Shown: positions 32,596-42,125 of the stretch, in pieces
How positions within the stretch are numbered: position 1 is the first letter of the stretch
Layout: every line of letters begins with the position of its first letter
From: Cupriavidus gilardii
Lineage (GTDB): Bacteria; Pseudomonadota; Gammaproteobacteria; Burkholderiales; Burkholderiaceae
Length of the DNA: 64,000 nt
Reading direction: 5' to 3'
NCBI RefSeq assembly: GCF_008801915.1
Contig: NZ_VZOV01000005.1
Location: 1 to 64,000 of the forward strand
The notes under the pieces: model-generated
What the model saw: the letters and a program-made list of their open reading frames with translations, nothing else
The model's database searches: none
Told to the model about the DNA's origin: nothing
Position numbers and translations under genes: made by a program

Positions 32596-33792
32596 ATGAA
32601 TGGCGTGGTGTTGCCGGCCTGGCTCGATACGCTGTTGGCCATCGTCGAGCACGCGCAGCTCGGCATGCTGCGGCTATGGCACTGGCTGGGCCTGACTGGC
32701 GACGTGCACGGGCAGCCGGCCTGGCCCTGGAGCCATCGGATTGCCGGCGAAACCTTGCTGATCGATCTCGGCGTGGCGAGGCAGCTCGCGTGGACCGGCA
32801 TCGCCGTCGCGCTGTCGTTGGTGGCGATGCTGCTGGCGCTGGCATGGCGGCGCCGCCGTGCGATACTGCTGCCGATGGCGGCCGCCGGCCTGCTGCTCGC
32901 GCCCTGGCCAGCGCCGGCGCTGCTGTTCGTGCCGGCGGCGCCGACCAGCTTTCATGCCAGTCCTACAGGATTTTCGGTGGAGGCGATCTCCCTCGGCGCC
33001 CGCATCTATGGCCAGCATTGCGCGGCCTGCCACGGCGACGACGGCCGCGGCGAAGGTCCGCTGGCGGCAACGTTGCCGCGCTGGCCGCCGACGCTGGTCA
33101 GTCCCTTGCTCGCGCGCCGTGCCGATGGCGAGCTGTTCTGGCATATCGCCGATGGCATGCGCGATGGCAATGGCGGCCTGGCGATGCCCGCATTCGCCGG
33201 CGTATTGGCCGGCGAGGAGATCTGGGCCGTGCTCGACTACGCCAAGGCGCTGGCCGCGGGCGAGGGCGCCAAGTCGGCAGGCAGCTGGCCGATGGCCTTG
33301 CCGGTTCCGGATATGGCGATACGCTGCGGCGCCGACACGCCGCGCCGATTGGCGCAGTGGCGCGACGGCCAGCGGCTGCGGCTGGTGGCCTTCGACGGTT
33401 CGCCCGATCGCATTCCGCTCGAGGATCCGCGCTTCCTGACGCTGCTGGTGACGCCCGACGGCAGGCCGCCCGCTTCGGTGCCGCAGTTCCGCAGCGATTG
33501 CGCGGCGGTGTCGCCGCAGGCCTGGGATACCGTCGCGCGGCTCGCCGGTGTCGCGCCGGAGCGCCTCGGCGGGACCGAGCTGCTGGCCGATCGCGGTGGC
33601 TGGCTGCGTGCACGCGGCACGCCGCAGCAGAAGGGCTGGTCCGATGCCGATCTGCTGTGCGAGTCGGGCCAGGCGTCCAGGCCGGCGGCCAGCGCGACAG
33701 CCGAAAAGCCGGCGCCCGATGCGCTGACCGCGCTGCTGTTGCGGATGGATGCGGAGCCAGTGCGCTTCGTCAAGGGCGGCATCGTGCATTAG
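32596..33792 (+). CDS. membrane-anchored monoheme cytochrome c-type protein
   Basis: A 398-residue protein with two hydrophobic segments (about residues 65-82 and 90-113), then a class I cytochrome c domain with one CxxCH (C142-A-A-C145-H146) and a possible Met ligand in GLAMPAF (about 197). The remaining 170 residues are unlike known cytochromes (LAQWRDGQRLRLVAFD..., a late CESGQ) and show no second heme motif. It lies 52 bp after the ATPase gene on the same strand and is likely in the operon. Its redox partner is unknown; it may accept electrons from the module's oxidation reactions or belong to a neighbouring pathway. Confidence 0.8.
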   Translation: MNGVVLPAWLDTLLAIVEHAQLGMLRLWHWLGLTGDVHGQPAWPWSHRIAGETLLIDLGVARQLAWTGIAVALSLVAMLLALAWRRRRAILLPMAAAGLLLAPWPAPALLFVPAAPTSFHASPTGFSVEAISLGARIYGQHCAACHGDDGRGEGPLAATLPRWPPTLVSPLLARRADGELFWHIADGMRDGNGGLAMPAFAGVLAGEEIWAVLDYAKALAAGEGAKSAGSWPMALPVPDMAIRCGADTPRRLAQWRDGQRLRLVAFDGSPDRIPLEDPRFLTLLVTPDGRPPASVPQFRSDCAAVSPQAWDTVARLAGVAPERLGGTELLADRGGWLRARGTPQQKGWSDADLLCESGQASRPAASATAEKPAPDALTALLLRMDAEPVRFVKGGIVH

Positions 33793-33839
33793 CGGAAGGC
33801 ATGGCAGCGCAGCGCCCCCGCCCCCGCCCCGCCGCGCGT

Positions 33840-34727
33840 TTACCGCTTCATCATCGCCACCAGCGTATCGACGAAGTCGAGCGCCAGCCGCGACAGCGGT
33901 TCGGTCTCGACATGGAAGATCTGCGCCGACGCGGTGACGCGCGTCCTGACCGGCACCGCGACGATATCGGGCCAGCTCTGGCCGAACACGGTCATCGCGT
34001 CGACCAGCGCGATGCCCGCCCCCGCCTGCGCCAGGGCACGCGCGACGTGCGCCTGTTCCACCTGCACGCTGAAGTCCGGTTGGTCAGCCTCGCCGCCGAA
34101 CATCTCGCGGATCAGCAGCCCGAACGGCACATCGTCGCCGTAGCCGATCAGCGGCTCGCCGGCCAGGTCGGCAGGCCGTACCGCGCTGCGCCCGGCGAGA
34201 CGATGGCCCTCGGGCACCAGCGCGACGATCGGATTGCGCGCCAGCACGCGCGCTTCCAGGTTCGGATGCGTCAGCGGCATCGTCGATACGCCGAGCTCGG
34301 CCTGCCCCGACAGCAGCGTGCGCAGCATGTTGGTGGGAATCTGCGTGCGCACCACGATGCGGACTTCGGGATGCGCCAGACGGAAGCGCGCAATCGCACG
34401 GGGCAGCACCGTCTGCCCCAGATTGGGGCTGCACGACACGCGCAGGCTGCCGGTGCGGTTTGCCGCCAGATCCTCGGCGATCTCGTTGACGCGCTCGATG
34501 CCGTCATAGACCGCGTTGACCTCGGCCAGCATGCGGCGCGCTTCCGGCGTTGGATACAGCCGCCCCTTGGTGCGCCGAAACAGCGCGAAGCCCAGGCGCT
34601 GCTCGGTATGCGACAGCAGGCGGCTGATCGCCGGCTGCGAAACATACAGCAGCTTGGCGGCGGCGCTGATCGAGCCCGTCAGCATCACCGCGCGGAACAC
34701 TTCGATCTGGCGCAGATTGATTTTCAT
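33840..34727 (-). CDS. LysR-type regulator of the cyclodeaminase module
   Basis: A 295-residue LysR protein with the winged helix at residues 1-62 (LRQIEVFRAVMLTGSISAAAKLL, then QPAISRLLSHTEQRLG) and an effector domain from about residue 90. It is divergent from the ornithine-cyclodeaminase-family gene at 34845; a perfect TAACA-n3-TGTTA T-n11-A box lies 4 bp upstream of its ATG. It is the likely activator of the OCD, PhnD-like and Bug genes. Confidence 0.92.
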   Translation of the reverse strand: MKINLRQIEVFRAVMLTGSISAAAKLLYVSQPAISRLLSHTEQRLGFALFRRTKGRLYPTPEARRMLAEVNAVYDGIERVNEIAEDLAANRTGSLRVSCSPNLGQTVLPRAIARFRLAHPEVRIVVRTQIPTNMLRTLLSGQAELGVSTMPLTHPNLEARVLARNPIVALVPEGHRLAGRSAVRPADLAGEPLIGYGDDVPFGLLIREMFGGEADQPDFSVQVEQAHVARALAQAGAGIALVDAMTVFGQSWPDIVAVPVRTRVTASAQIFHVETEPLSRLALDFVDTLVAMMKR

Positions 34728-34731
34728 GGCA

Positions 34732-34744
34732 TAACAAGATGTTA
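34732..34744. promoter_or_regulatory. LysR box (T-n11-A)
   Basis: TAACAAGATGTTA is a 13-base perfect dyad (TAACA, 3-base centre, TGTTA) fitting the LysR T-n11-A rule exactly. It lies just upstream of the LysR gene and about 100 bp from the divergent target gene. Confidence 0.65.
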
Positions 34745-34800
34745 AGCGTCACCGATATATAAGCATATGACAGTCATGGCCGCGCTCCCTACACTGATTT

Positions 34801-34832
34801 CGACGATTCGACGATTCCACGATTCCACGACA
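34801..34832. repeat. 8-bp tandem repeat in the leader of the cyclodeaminase gene
   Basis: CGACGATT, CGACGATT, CCACGATT and CCACGACA follow directly, three and a half close copies of one octamer, ending 12 bases before the ATG. Copy-number change would move the promoter relative to the ribosome site (AGGAG at 34835). Confidence 0.75.
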
Positions 34833-34844
34833 TCAGGAGACGGT

Positions 34845-35846
34845 ATGAGCGACATCCATCTGACCTACCTCAACGGCAAGGACATCGCCCGGCTGGAGAT
34901 GACCGACGCGGAGATCCTTGCCGCGGTCGAGCAGGGGCTGGTGGCGCAGGGCAATGGGCAGACCGTGATCGAGCCGCGCATGCATCTGATTCCGGACCCC
35001 GCCTTCAATGGGCACTTCAATGTGCTGCGCGGTTATGTCGCGCCGCTCGGGCTGGCGGGGGTCAAGATCGTCGGCGACTTCGTCGACAACTACAAGCAGG
35101 GCCTGCCATCGGAAATGGCGCTGCTGAATCTGTTCGACCCGCGCACCGGCATGCCGGTCGCCGTGATCGACGCGACCTTCATTACGGACGCTCGCACCGG
35201 GGCGCTGACCGCGCTCGGCGCGCGCCATCTGGCGCGGCGCAACAGCAAGGTGCTCGGCCATATCGGTGCGCGCGGTACCTCGTACTGGAATATCAGGCTG
35301 CTCGACAGCCTGTTCGATTTCGACGAGATCCGCGTGCATTCGCGCCGCCCCGAAAGCCGCAATGCATTTGCGGCGAGGCTCGAGCGCGATCTCGGCAAGC
35401 CGATCGTCGTGACCGAGGACTGGGAGTCGTGCGTGCGCGGCGCCGATATCGTCGTCGAAGCCTCGCGGCTGGAGCGGCCGACGCCGCTGTTGAAGACCGA
35501 ATGGATCTCGCGCGGCGCGTTCGTCGTGCCCTACGGCACGATGAGCGCGGTCGAGCTGTCGCTGACCGACATCATGGACAAGCTGGTGGTCGACGACTGG
35601 AGCCAGTGCAAGGGAGGCATGTTCGGCTCGCTGCGCGCGCATGTCGAGGCCGGCAAGCTGTCGGAGCAGACGCTGCATGCCGAGCTCGGCGAGATCGTCG
35701 CCGGACGCAAACCGGGGCGGCAGAGCGACGAGGAGACCAATCTGTTCTGGCATCGCGGCCTGTCGCTCAGCGATATCGCGCTCGGCCACGCAATCATGGA
35801 GAAGGCCCAGCGCATGGGCATCGGGCAAAGGCTGGTCTACGCATGA
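34845..35846 (+). CDS. ornithine cyclodeaminase/mu-crystallin family protein
   Basis: A 333-residue NAD(P)-dependent protein of the OCD family. The Rossmann segment is KVLGHIGARGTSYWNIRLL with HSRRPESRNAFA after the second strand; substrate-side features include LTALGARHLARRN. The canonical GxGxxA reads GARGTS, a mild departure. Family members deaminate ornithine to proline or act as ketimine reductases or amino-acid dehydrogenases. AGGAGA precedes ATG 34845. It overlaps the next gene by ATGA and is the first gene of a Bug-containing unit, so its substrate is probably a transported amino or imino acid. Confidence 0.87.
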   Translation: MSDIHLTYLNGKDIARLEMTDAEILAAVEQGLVAQGNGQTVIEPRMHLIPDPAFNGHFNVLRGYVAPLGLAGVKIVGDFVDNYKQGLPSEMALLNLFDPRTGMPVAVIDATFITDARTGALTALGARHLARRNSKVLGHIGARGTSYWNIRLLDSLFDFDEIRVHSRRPESRNAFAARLERDLGKPIVVTEDWESCVRGADIVVEASRLERPTPLLKTEWISRGAFVVPYGTMSAVELSLTDIMDKLVVDDWSQCKGGMFGSLRAHVEAGKLSEQTLHAELGEIVAGRKPGRQSDEETNLFWHRGLSLSDIALGHAIMEKAQRMGIGQRLVYA

Positions 35847-36754
35847 TCGCCAATGCAAGGATGTACTCGGTGTCGCCGCAGGCCGCCAAGGCCTGGCGGG
35901 CGCTGCTGATGCGCGTGGCGCAACGCGCCGGCGTGGCGCTGGACTACGTCGAGCATGATGCGCCGGCACCGATCCGTGCATTGTGGGACCGCGACGATTG
36001 CGCCTGCGTGCTGATGTGCGGCTATCCGTTTGCGACCGCGCCGGTGCGCTACCGGCTGCTTGCTGCGCCGGTGCCCGATCTGCCGCGCTATGGCGGCCTG
36101 CCGCGCTATTTCAGCGAATTCATCGTGCGCGCCGATGCGCCCCGCACCTCGCTGGCGCAGACCTTCGGCACGCGCCTTGCGTGCATGCTGCCGGAGTCGA
36201 ATTCGGGCTACAACGCGCCGCGCCGCTATCTGATGGAGTTCGGGCTGGTCGAGGGCGCGTTGTATCTGCCGACCGACGACGCCACGCCGACACCGCAGGA
36301 CGTGATCGACGCGGTGATCGCGGGGCGCGCCGAGGTCGGCGTGGTCGACAGCTATGTGCTCGACTTGCTGCGGATGCATGCGCCAGAACGGATCGCCGCC
36401 GTGCGCACGCTGGCGGTGACGCAGTCCTCGCCGATTCCGCCGCTGGTCGCTTCTCCCGGCATCGGCGAAGACATCGCGGCGCGGCTGCGCGAGGCATTGC
36501 TGCACGCGCATCGCGACCCGGAATGCGGCGAGGCGCTTGCCGTGCTGCGGCTGTCGCGCTTTGCGGAAATGGTGCCGGACGACTATCGGCGTCTGGTCCG
36601 CTGGGCGCACGAGGCGGATCGCGCGGGGGTGGCGCTGACCGCGGCGACACCGGTTGTGCAGGGTGTCTTGCCGTTTTTGCCGGAGTCCGTGCCGGCGTCA
36701 TTGTCGGAGCCTTCGCTGGAGTCCTTGCGGCACCCATCCGATCCATTGGCCTGA
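35843..36754 (+). CDS. PhnD-like substrate-binding protein without signal peptide
   Basis: A 303-residue protein with the type 2 periplasmic-binding fold of phosphate/phosphonate binders: CVLMCGYPFAT near residue 53, the TFGTRLACMLPESNSGYNAPRRYL hinge (about 110), VIAGRAEVGVVDSYVLDLL, and SSPIPPLVASPGIGEDIAARLREAL. No signal peptide or membrane anchor is visible: the protein opens MIANARMYSVSPQAAKAW. No ABC permease or ATPase lies nearby. It overlaps the cyclodeaminase gene by ATGA, so the two are translated together. It may be a cytoplasmic ligand-binding or enzymatic descendant of a transport protein. Confidence 0.75.
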   Translation: MIANARMYSVSPQAAKAWRALLMRVAQRAGVALDYVEHDAPAPIRALWDRDDCACVLMCGYPFATAPVRYRLLAAPVPDLPRYGGLPRYFSEFIVRADAPRTSLAQTFGTRLACMLPESNSGYNAPRRYLMEFGLVEGALYLPTDDATPTPQDVIDAVIAGRAEVGVVDSYVLDLLRMHAPERIAAVRTLAVTQSSPIPPLVASPGIGEDIAARLREALLHAHRDPECGEALAVLRLSRFAEMVPDDYRRLVRWAHEADRAGVALTAATPVVQGVLPFLPESVPASLSEPSLESLRHPSDPLA

Positions 36755-36774
36755 TCCACTCTCGGAGAATCACG

Positions 36775-37755
36775 ATGATGCGTTTGCTTTCCACGATACT
36801 CGGTGCGCTGCTCGCGGCGAGCGTGCCGCTTGGCGCGTCGGCGCAGGGGGGCGGGCAAGCCTATCCCGCCAAGCCAATACGGCTGGTCGTGCCGTTTGCC
36901 GCCGGCGGTCCGGCCGACGTGCTCGGACGTACGGTAGGCGAGGGGCTGTCCAAACGCTGGAGCCAACCGGTCGTCGTCGAGAACAAGGCCGGCGCGGCCG
37001 GCACGATCGGCGTCGATCAGGTCGCCAAGGCCGCGCCCGATGGCTATACGCTGGCCGTGGTGCCGGTCGGCAATATCGCCGTCAATCCGTCGCTGATGCC
37101 GAACCTGCCGTACAAGGCGGCCGACTTGGTGCCGGTCGCGATGCTGGCCACGGCCGAAAACGTGCTGGTGGTTCACCCCGGCGTCCCGGCGAAGTCGCTT
37201 GCCGACCTGCTGAAGCTCGCACGCCAGCAGCCCGGCAAGCTGACCTTTGCCTCGCCGGGCGCGGGCAGCCAGGCGCATCTGGCCGGTGAACTGCTGCAGC
37301 TCGACGCCAACGTCAAGCTGATCCACGTGCCCTACAAGGGCGTCAGCCCGGCGATGACGGACCTCGTCGGCGGCCAGGTCACGATGATGTTCGCGCAGAT
37401 GTCGGCGGCGCTGCCGTATATCCAGGCCGGCCGCCTGCGCGCACTGGGCGTGGCCAGCGGCAAGCGCTCGGCGGTGCTGCCCGATGTGCCGACCATCGCC
37501 GAACAGGGCTTTCCGCAGTTCGAGGCGGTGTCCTGGTATGCGCTGATGGCCCCGGCCGGCACGCCGCGCGAGGTGATCGAACAATTGAGCCGCCAGACCG
37601 GCGAAGTGCTGGCCGATCCCGGCCTGAAGAGCAAGCTGGCAACGCTCGGCATGGACGTCGGCGGCGGCACGCCGCGGGAGCTGGCCGAGACGATCCAGAA
37701 AGAGACGGCGCGTTGGGCGGCGGTGATCAAGCAACGGGGAATTTCGGTGGAGTGA
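36775..37755 (+). CDS. Bug-type tripartite tricarboxylate binding protein
   Basis: A 326-residue periplasmic protein with a short Sec signal (MMRLLSTILGALLAASVPLGASA, cleavage near residue 24). RLVVPFAAGGPADVLGR, ENKAGAAGTIG and KAAPDGYTLA are family marks. GGAG lies 8 bases before the tandem ATG-ATG. It ends the OCD/PhnD-like unit (20-bp gap), so it should supply that pathway's substrate. TctAB is not encoded nearby. Confidence 0.93.
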   Translation: MMRLLSTILGALLAASVPLGASAQGGGQAYPAKPIRLVVPFAAGGPADVLGRTVGEGLSKRWSQPVVVENKAGAAGTIGVDQVAKAAPDGYTLAVVPVGNIAVNPSLMPNLPYKAADLVPVAMLATAENVLVVHPGVPAKSLADLLKLARQQPGKLTFASPGAGSQAHLAGELLQLDANVKLIHVPYKGVSPAMTDLVGGQVTMMFAQMSAALPYIQAGRLRALGVASGKRSAVLPDVPTIAEQGFPQFEAVSWYALMAPAGTPREVIEQLSRQTGEVLADPGLKSKLATLGMDVGGGTPRELAETIQKETARWAAVIKQRGISVE

Positions 37756-37794
37756 GCGGGCAGCAGGGGCGGTGACCGTGTTGGGCAATTTAGC

Positions 37795-37832
37795 CCGGGT
37801 AATATTGACATCTTGTTTTACCCGGATAAAAT
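37795..37832 (+). promoter_or_regulatory. sigma-70 promoter with paired palindromic operators upstream of the DUF2239 gene
   Basis: TTGACA (37805-37810) and TAAAAT (37827-37832) are separated by 16 bp, a strong promoter. Around them lie two related palindromes: a CCCGGGTAA-centred one (37792-37804, upstream of -35) and TTTTACCCGGATAAAA (37816-37831, in the spacer and -10). CCGGGTAA (37795-37802) and TTACCCGG (37818-37825) are exact inverted copies, 23 bp apart, about two helical turns. This is the layout of a repressed promoter. Confidence 0.65.
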
Positions 37833-37856
37833 AGCGCCAGTTCACGGAGATCCAAC

Positions 37857-38537
37857 ATGTCGAAACCCGCCACCTGCACCGCGTTCATCGGCGAACGCCT
37901 GCTGGCTTCCGGCGCGCCCGGCGCCGTCGCCCTTGCCGTCAAACGCGCCCTCGCGCAACGGGGGGACGACGCGTCGGCGCCAGCGGTACTGGCCTTCGAT
38001 GATCGCAGCGGCCGCCAGATCGATTTCGACCTGCGCGGCACGGATCAGGAGATTGTCGCGAGGCTGCAGCCGGAGGGGCGACAGCCGGCCGCGGAGCAGA
38101 CGGAACGCGAAGGGGAAGCGAGCAGGGGCGAACCCCGGACGCCAGGCCGTCCCAGGCTCGGCGTGGTGGCGCGCGAGGTAACCCTGCTGCCGCGCCACTG
38201 GGAATGGCTCGCCGCCCAGCCGGGCGGCGCTTCGGTGACGTTGCGCAAACTGGTCGAGCAGGCGCGTGCCCAGGACGGAGGACGGCAGGCGATTCGCGAA
38301 GCGCAGCAGGCCGCCGACCGCTTCATGCTTGCGATGCTCGGCAACCAGCCAGGCTACGAGGACGCGTCCCGCGCGCTGTACGCCGGTGACGGCGAGCGCT
38401 TCGTGATGCTGACCGAATCATGGCCGCGCGATCTGCGGGATCATGTGCGTCGGCTGGCAGCCGCGGCACTGCAGGGTAGCGAAGTGCTGCCAGACCTCGC
38501 GAAGCGCCTTGCTGCATCTGGCGGCAAAGCCAGCTGA
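37857..38537 (+). CDS. DUF2239 family protein
   Basis: A 226-residue soluble protein. The N-terminal half (FIGERLLASGAPGAVALAVKRAL, then a D-rich strand) is followed by a charged linker (about 78-95) and the family-defining LGVVAREVTLLPRHWEWLAAQPGG, then a helical C-terminal half. Function is unknown; the family is widespread in proteobacteria. It stands alone with its own operator-flanked promoter. The downstream gap 38538-38724 has no gene and no strong terminator. Confidence 0.85.
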   Translation: MSKPATCTAFIGERLLASGAPGAVALAVKRALAQRGDDASAPAVLAFDDRSGRQIDFDLRGTDQEIVARLQPEGRQPAAEQTEREGEASRGEPRTPGRPRLGVVAREVTLLPRHWEWLAAQPGGASVTLRKLVEQARAQDGGRQAIREAQQAADRFMLAMLGNQPGYEDASRALYAGDGERFVMLTESWPRDLRDHVRRLAAAALQGSEVLPDLAKRLAASGGKAS

Positions 38538-38724
38538 CACGCATCGGTCGCCGGTGCGCGAGGCCGAGCGCGCATGGAACATGGCCCGAAAACAGACATG
38601 GCCCGCGCGAGGCGAGCCATGTATCGACCTAGAGTCATCACCGGCATGTGCATCCGGGAGAGGACAGGTTAGGGCAGTGGTCGGATTCTAGCGCAGTTCG
38701 AAAGTGGGCGGTTCTGCCATCCGA

Positions 38725-40125
38725 CTATTCGGTTCTGTCGCTGACATAGAGCCGCCGTTCGATCCCATGCCGATGCAGCTTGTCGTAGAACGTCTTGCGC
38801 GCGATGCCCAGCGATTCCAGTGTCGCCCGTACATTGCCGCCGTTGGCGGCGAGCGTGTCGCGGATCAGCTGCGCTTCGTAGCGGTCCATCCGTTCGGCCA
38901 GCGTGCCTTCGCCGCTCGTACCGTCTGACGTCGCGCTCTGCGCGGCAGGCGCGGCCGGCAGCGTATGCACCCCCAACACGAAGCGTTCGGCGAAATGCAG
39001 CAGTTCGCGTACGTTGCCCGGCCAGGCGTGCGTGTTCAGGTAGCGCCGTACCGCATCGTTGAGCGGCGGCGCCTCACGCTGGAAGCGGCGCGCGGCCTGG
39101 CCGGTGAAGACCTCGAACAGCAGCGGAATGTCTTCGCGCCGCTCGCGCAGCGGCGGCATATACAGCGTGACGACGTTGAGGCGGTAATACAGGTCCTCGC
39201 GGAAATCGCCGCGCTGTGCGGGGTCGCCCAGATCGACCTTGCTGGCCGCGATGACGCGCAGATCGACCGGCCGCATTTCGTTGGTGCCCAGCGGCGCGAC
39301 GCTGCGCGTCTCCAGCACGCGCAGCAGCTTGAGCTGCACCGACGGCGGCATGCCTTCGATCTCGTCCAGGAACAGCGTGCCGCCATTGGCATGTTCGATG
39401 CGGCCGATCCGCTTGCGTTGCGCGCCGGTGAAGGCACCGGGTTCGTGGCCGAACAGCTCGCTCTCGATCACGCTCTCGGGCAGCGCCGCGCAATTGAGCG
39501 CGACCAGTTCGCCGGCGCTGCGACGGCTCCACCGATGCAGCGCGGTCGCGGCCATTTCCTTGCCGCTGCCGGTCTCGCCGACCACCAGCACATCCACGTC
39601 CGCGTCGGCGATATGGCGGATGGTCTGGCGCAGCCGCTCCATCGCCGGCGTCACGCCGATCAGCGGCCAGGCGCTCTCCGCTTGCGTCGCGGCGTCCTGC
39701 AGCCGGCGGTTTTCCAGCACCAGCCGGCGCTGCTCCCAGGCATGGCCGACAGCGGTCAGCAAGCGGTGGGTGGCGTAGGGCTTCTCGAGAAAATCGTAGG
39801 CGCCACGGCGCATCGCCTCGACCGCTTGCGCGATATCGCCATGGCCGGTGATGAAGATCACCGGCAGGCTGGCGTCGCGTTCGAGCACGCGTTCGAACAG
39901 TTGCAGGCCGTCGAGCCCCGGCATCCGCATATCGGTGACCAGTACCTCCGGATAGCCGTCGCGCAGGCTGTCGAGAAAGGATTGCGCGCTGGCGTGCGCG
40001 TCGACCCGATAGCCGGCCAGCGTCAGGCTCTCGGCCGCGGCTGCGCGGACATCGTGGTCGTCGTCGACCAGGGCGACCCGGCGCACCGGGCCATGGCTGG
40101 CCTGGCCTTCGGTGGTTTGCATCAT
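38725..40125 (-). CDS. dctD: C4-dicarboxylate response regulator, sigma-54 activator
   Basis: A 466-residue NtrC-class regulator. Receiver domain with phospho-acceptor D65 (TDMRMPG) and the conserved DD at 21-22; AAA+ domain with Walker A GETGSGKE (183-190) and the sigma-54-contacting GAFTGA (230-235); C-terminal Fis-type helix-turn-helix ([23 protein letters not shown]). It overlaps the kinase gene (ATGA), so both are produced together. Divergent dctA and its sigma-54 promoter are the obvious target. A short spacer of Ala/Ser between AAA+ and helix-turn-helix is normal for the class. Confidence 0.92.
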   Translation of the reverse strand: MMQTTEGQASHGPVRRVALVDDDHDVRAAAAESLTLAGYRVDAHASAQSFLDSLRDGYPEVLVTDMRMPGLDGLQLFERVLERDASLPVIFITGHGDIAQAVEAMRRGAYDFLEKPYATHRLLTAVGHAWEQRRLVLENRRLQDAATQAESAWPLIGVTPAMERLRQTIRHIADADVDVLVVGETGSGKEMAATALHRWSRRSAGELVALNCAALPESVIESELFGHEPGAFTGAQRKRIGRIEHANGGTLFLDEIEGMPPSVQLKLLRVLETRSVAPLGTNEMRPVDLRVIAASKVDLGDPAQRGDFREDLYYRLNVVTLYMPPLRERREDIPLLFEVFTGQAARRFQREAPPLNDAVRRYLNTHAWPGNVRELLHFAERFVLGVHTLPAAPAAQSATSDGTSGEGTLAERMDRYEAQLIRDTLAANGGNVRATLESLGIARKTFYDKLHRHGIERRLYVSDRTE

Positions 40126-42041
40126 GGGGATGAATTCAATGTGATGGTGAAGATGGCGCCGCCGGGCCCGCCGCTTTCCGTGCTGCCGGAGCGCGTATCG
40201 AGCGTGCCGCCGAAGTCGGCGACGATGTCGCGGCTGATCACCAGCCCCAGCCCCATGCCTTCGCGCTTCGAGGTGGAGAAGGGGGTGAACAGCCGCTCGG
40301 CGATGTCGGGCGCGATGCCGGGACCGTTGTCGGCGATCTCGATGCGAACACGCGCTTCGTCGGCATGCGTCGCGATGTCGATCCGCGCATCGTCGCGGCC
40401 GGCCACGGCGTCCAGCGCGTTCTGCAGCAGATTGACCAGCACCTGTTCGAGCCGCAGGCGTTCGGCCTGCACGCGCAGACCCTTGTCGCCGGAACGCACC
40501 AGCGCGACGGGCTGCGTGCGCAGGCGCGGCCCGAGCAACAGCAGCGCGCCGTCGATCGCGTCGTCCACCGGCGTCGGCTCTCGTGCGCCCGAACCCTTGC
40601 GGGCAAACGCGCGCAGCTGGCCCGTAATGGCGCCGATGCGCTCGGTCAATGCGCCGATGCGCGCGAGGCTCGAGCGGGCCCCCTCGGCCTCGCCGCGCTC
40701 CAGATAGCTGCCGGCGTTGTCCGCATAGCTGCGGATCGCGGCCACCGGCTGGTTGATCTCGTGCGCGACGCCGGCGGCGATCTGGCCGAGGAAGGTCAGC
40801 TTGTTGGCCTGCACCAGTTCTTCCTGCGCGGCATGGAGACGCAGCTCGGCCTGCCGGCGCTCTTCCATTTCCGCGCGCAGCTGGTCGTTGGCGGCCTGCA
40901 GTTCGGCGGTGCGCGCCTGCACGCGCGCCGTCAATTCGGCGCGGATCGCGGCCTGCTGAGCGTTGTGCCGCCGCAGCCGGCGCCGTGCGTAGATCGCGGT
41001 GGCGACGGCGATACAGGCGAGCAGCAGCAGCACCAGCGCCTGCGCCTGCATCCGCGCCGCGGTGCCGGTCCGCTCGTCGCGGCTGGGCGCCAGCAGGTGA
41101 AAGGTCCAATGCGTGGAGGGCACGGGCAGGGCAACGTGGATATAGCTGTCGCCGGCCGGATGACCGGGCACGTCCGCACGCACCTCCTCGCCGCTGGCAG
41201 GCGGCTTGCGCGCCGGTGCGCCACCGGCCGCGGCCGAAAACGGCCGGACCGGCAGCGGGGCGAAGGTCCCATCGCCAAACTGCAGGCTGCGCCGCAACTG
41301 CTCGGCCGCCGCCTCGCCCAGAGGCACCAGCGAGCCAAAGCGCCATCCGGGCTCGCTGGTCAGCAGCACCACGCCGTCGCTGTTGGTGACGAAGACCGGC
41401 TCGGCCAGATGCGCCCAGTCTTCCTCCAGGCCGGGGAACTCGACCTTGACGACCACCACACCCAGCGGCTGTCCGCTAGCTTCCTCGATCCGGTGCGACA
41501 GGTACAGGCCGGGGCGGCGGCTGATCGTGCCGAGGGCGAAGTGCTCGGCGGCGCCGCCGGCCATCGCGCCCTGGTAGTAGGGCCGGAAGGCGTAGTTCTC
41601 GCCGACGAAGCTGTCGGGGCCGCGCCAATTGCTCGAGGCGACCGTCAGGCCGCGGCGGTCCACCGCGTAGATCACCGAGGCGCCGGTGCCGGCCGCCAGT
41701 GCCTCGAGCTTGCCGTTGAGCGCGGCAAGGCGCTGCGGGTCGGCCGTCGCCAGCGCCGTCTTCAGGTCCGGGTCCTGCGCCAGCACGAACGGCAGCGCGC
41801 GATGTTTCTCGAGATCCCGCCGCAGCGTGGCAACGTTGAACTGCGCGGCCGTCAGCGCACGCTGGGTGACCGCGGCGGTGGCCTCGCGATGCGCCGCGCG
41901 CTCGACCCACCGCAGCACCGCGACGGTCAGCGCCAGCATCAGCAGCACCGCCAGGGCCACCCCGACAGCGGCGCGCGGCGAGAAGGACCGGCGCGCGGGC
42001 GTTGGGTCGGCCGGCAGGGTGGAGGCGGGCGGTTCGGCCAT
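40122..42041 (-). CDS. dctB: C4-dicarboxylate sensor kinase
   Basis: A 639-residue membrane histidine kinase in DctB order: transmembrane segment 1 (about residues 23-45), a periplasmic double-Cache sensor (to about 320) with the [10 protein letters not shown] and GLYLSHRI segments, a second transmembrane segment, coiled coil, H-box ([22 protein letters not shown]), N-box ([10 protein letters not shown]) and G-boxes ([20 protein letters not shown]). The start at 42041 (MAEPPAS) is used; starting at 42140 (MEIHTT) would put the first codon inside a DctD-like operator. The kinase and regulator overlap and form an operon. Confidence 0.9.
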   Translation of the reverse strand: MAEPPASTLPADPTPARRSFSPRAAVGVALAVLLMLALTVAVLRWVERAAHREATAAVTQRALTAAQFNVATLRRDLEKHRALPFVLAQDPDLKTALATADPQRLAALNGKLEALAAGTGASVIYAVDRRGLTVASSNWRGPDSFVGENYAFRPYYQGAMAGGAAEHFALGTISRRPGLYLSHRIEEASGQPLGVVVVKVEFPGLEEDWAHLAEPVFVTNSDGVVLLTSEPGWRFGSLVPLGEAAAEQLRRSLQFGDGTFAPLPVRPFSAAAGGAPARKPPASGEEVRADVPGHPAGDSYIHVALPVPSTHWTFHLLAPSRDERTGTAARMQAQALVLLLLACIAVATAIYARRRLRRHNAQQAAIRAELTARVQARTAELQAANDQLRAEMEERRQAELRLHAAQEELVQANKLTFLGQIAAGVAHEINQPVAAIRSYADNAGSYLERGEAEGARSSLARIGALTERIGAITGQLRAFARKGSGAREPTPVDDAIDGALLLLGPRLRTQPVALVRSGDKGLRVQAERLRLEQVLVNLLQNALDAVAGRDDARIDIATHADEARVRIEIADNGPGIAPDIAERLFTPFSTSKREGMGLGLVISRDIVADFGGTLDTRSGSTESGGPGGAIFTITLNSSP

Positions 42042-42125
42042 CGTGAGCGGTGGAGTGGGCGCGGGGTAGCGGATCGGTCGAGCCTGCAGAGCCGAGGCCT
42101 GCAGGGTCGCGTGTGCGGCAAAAGT

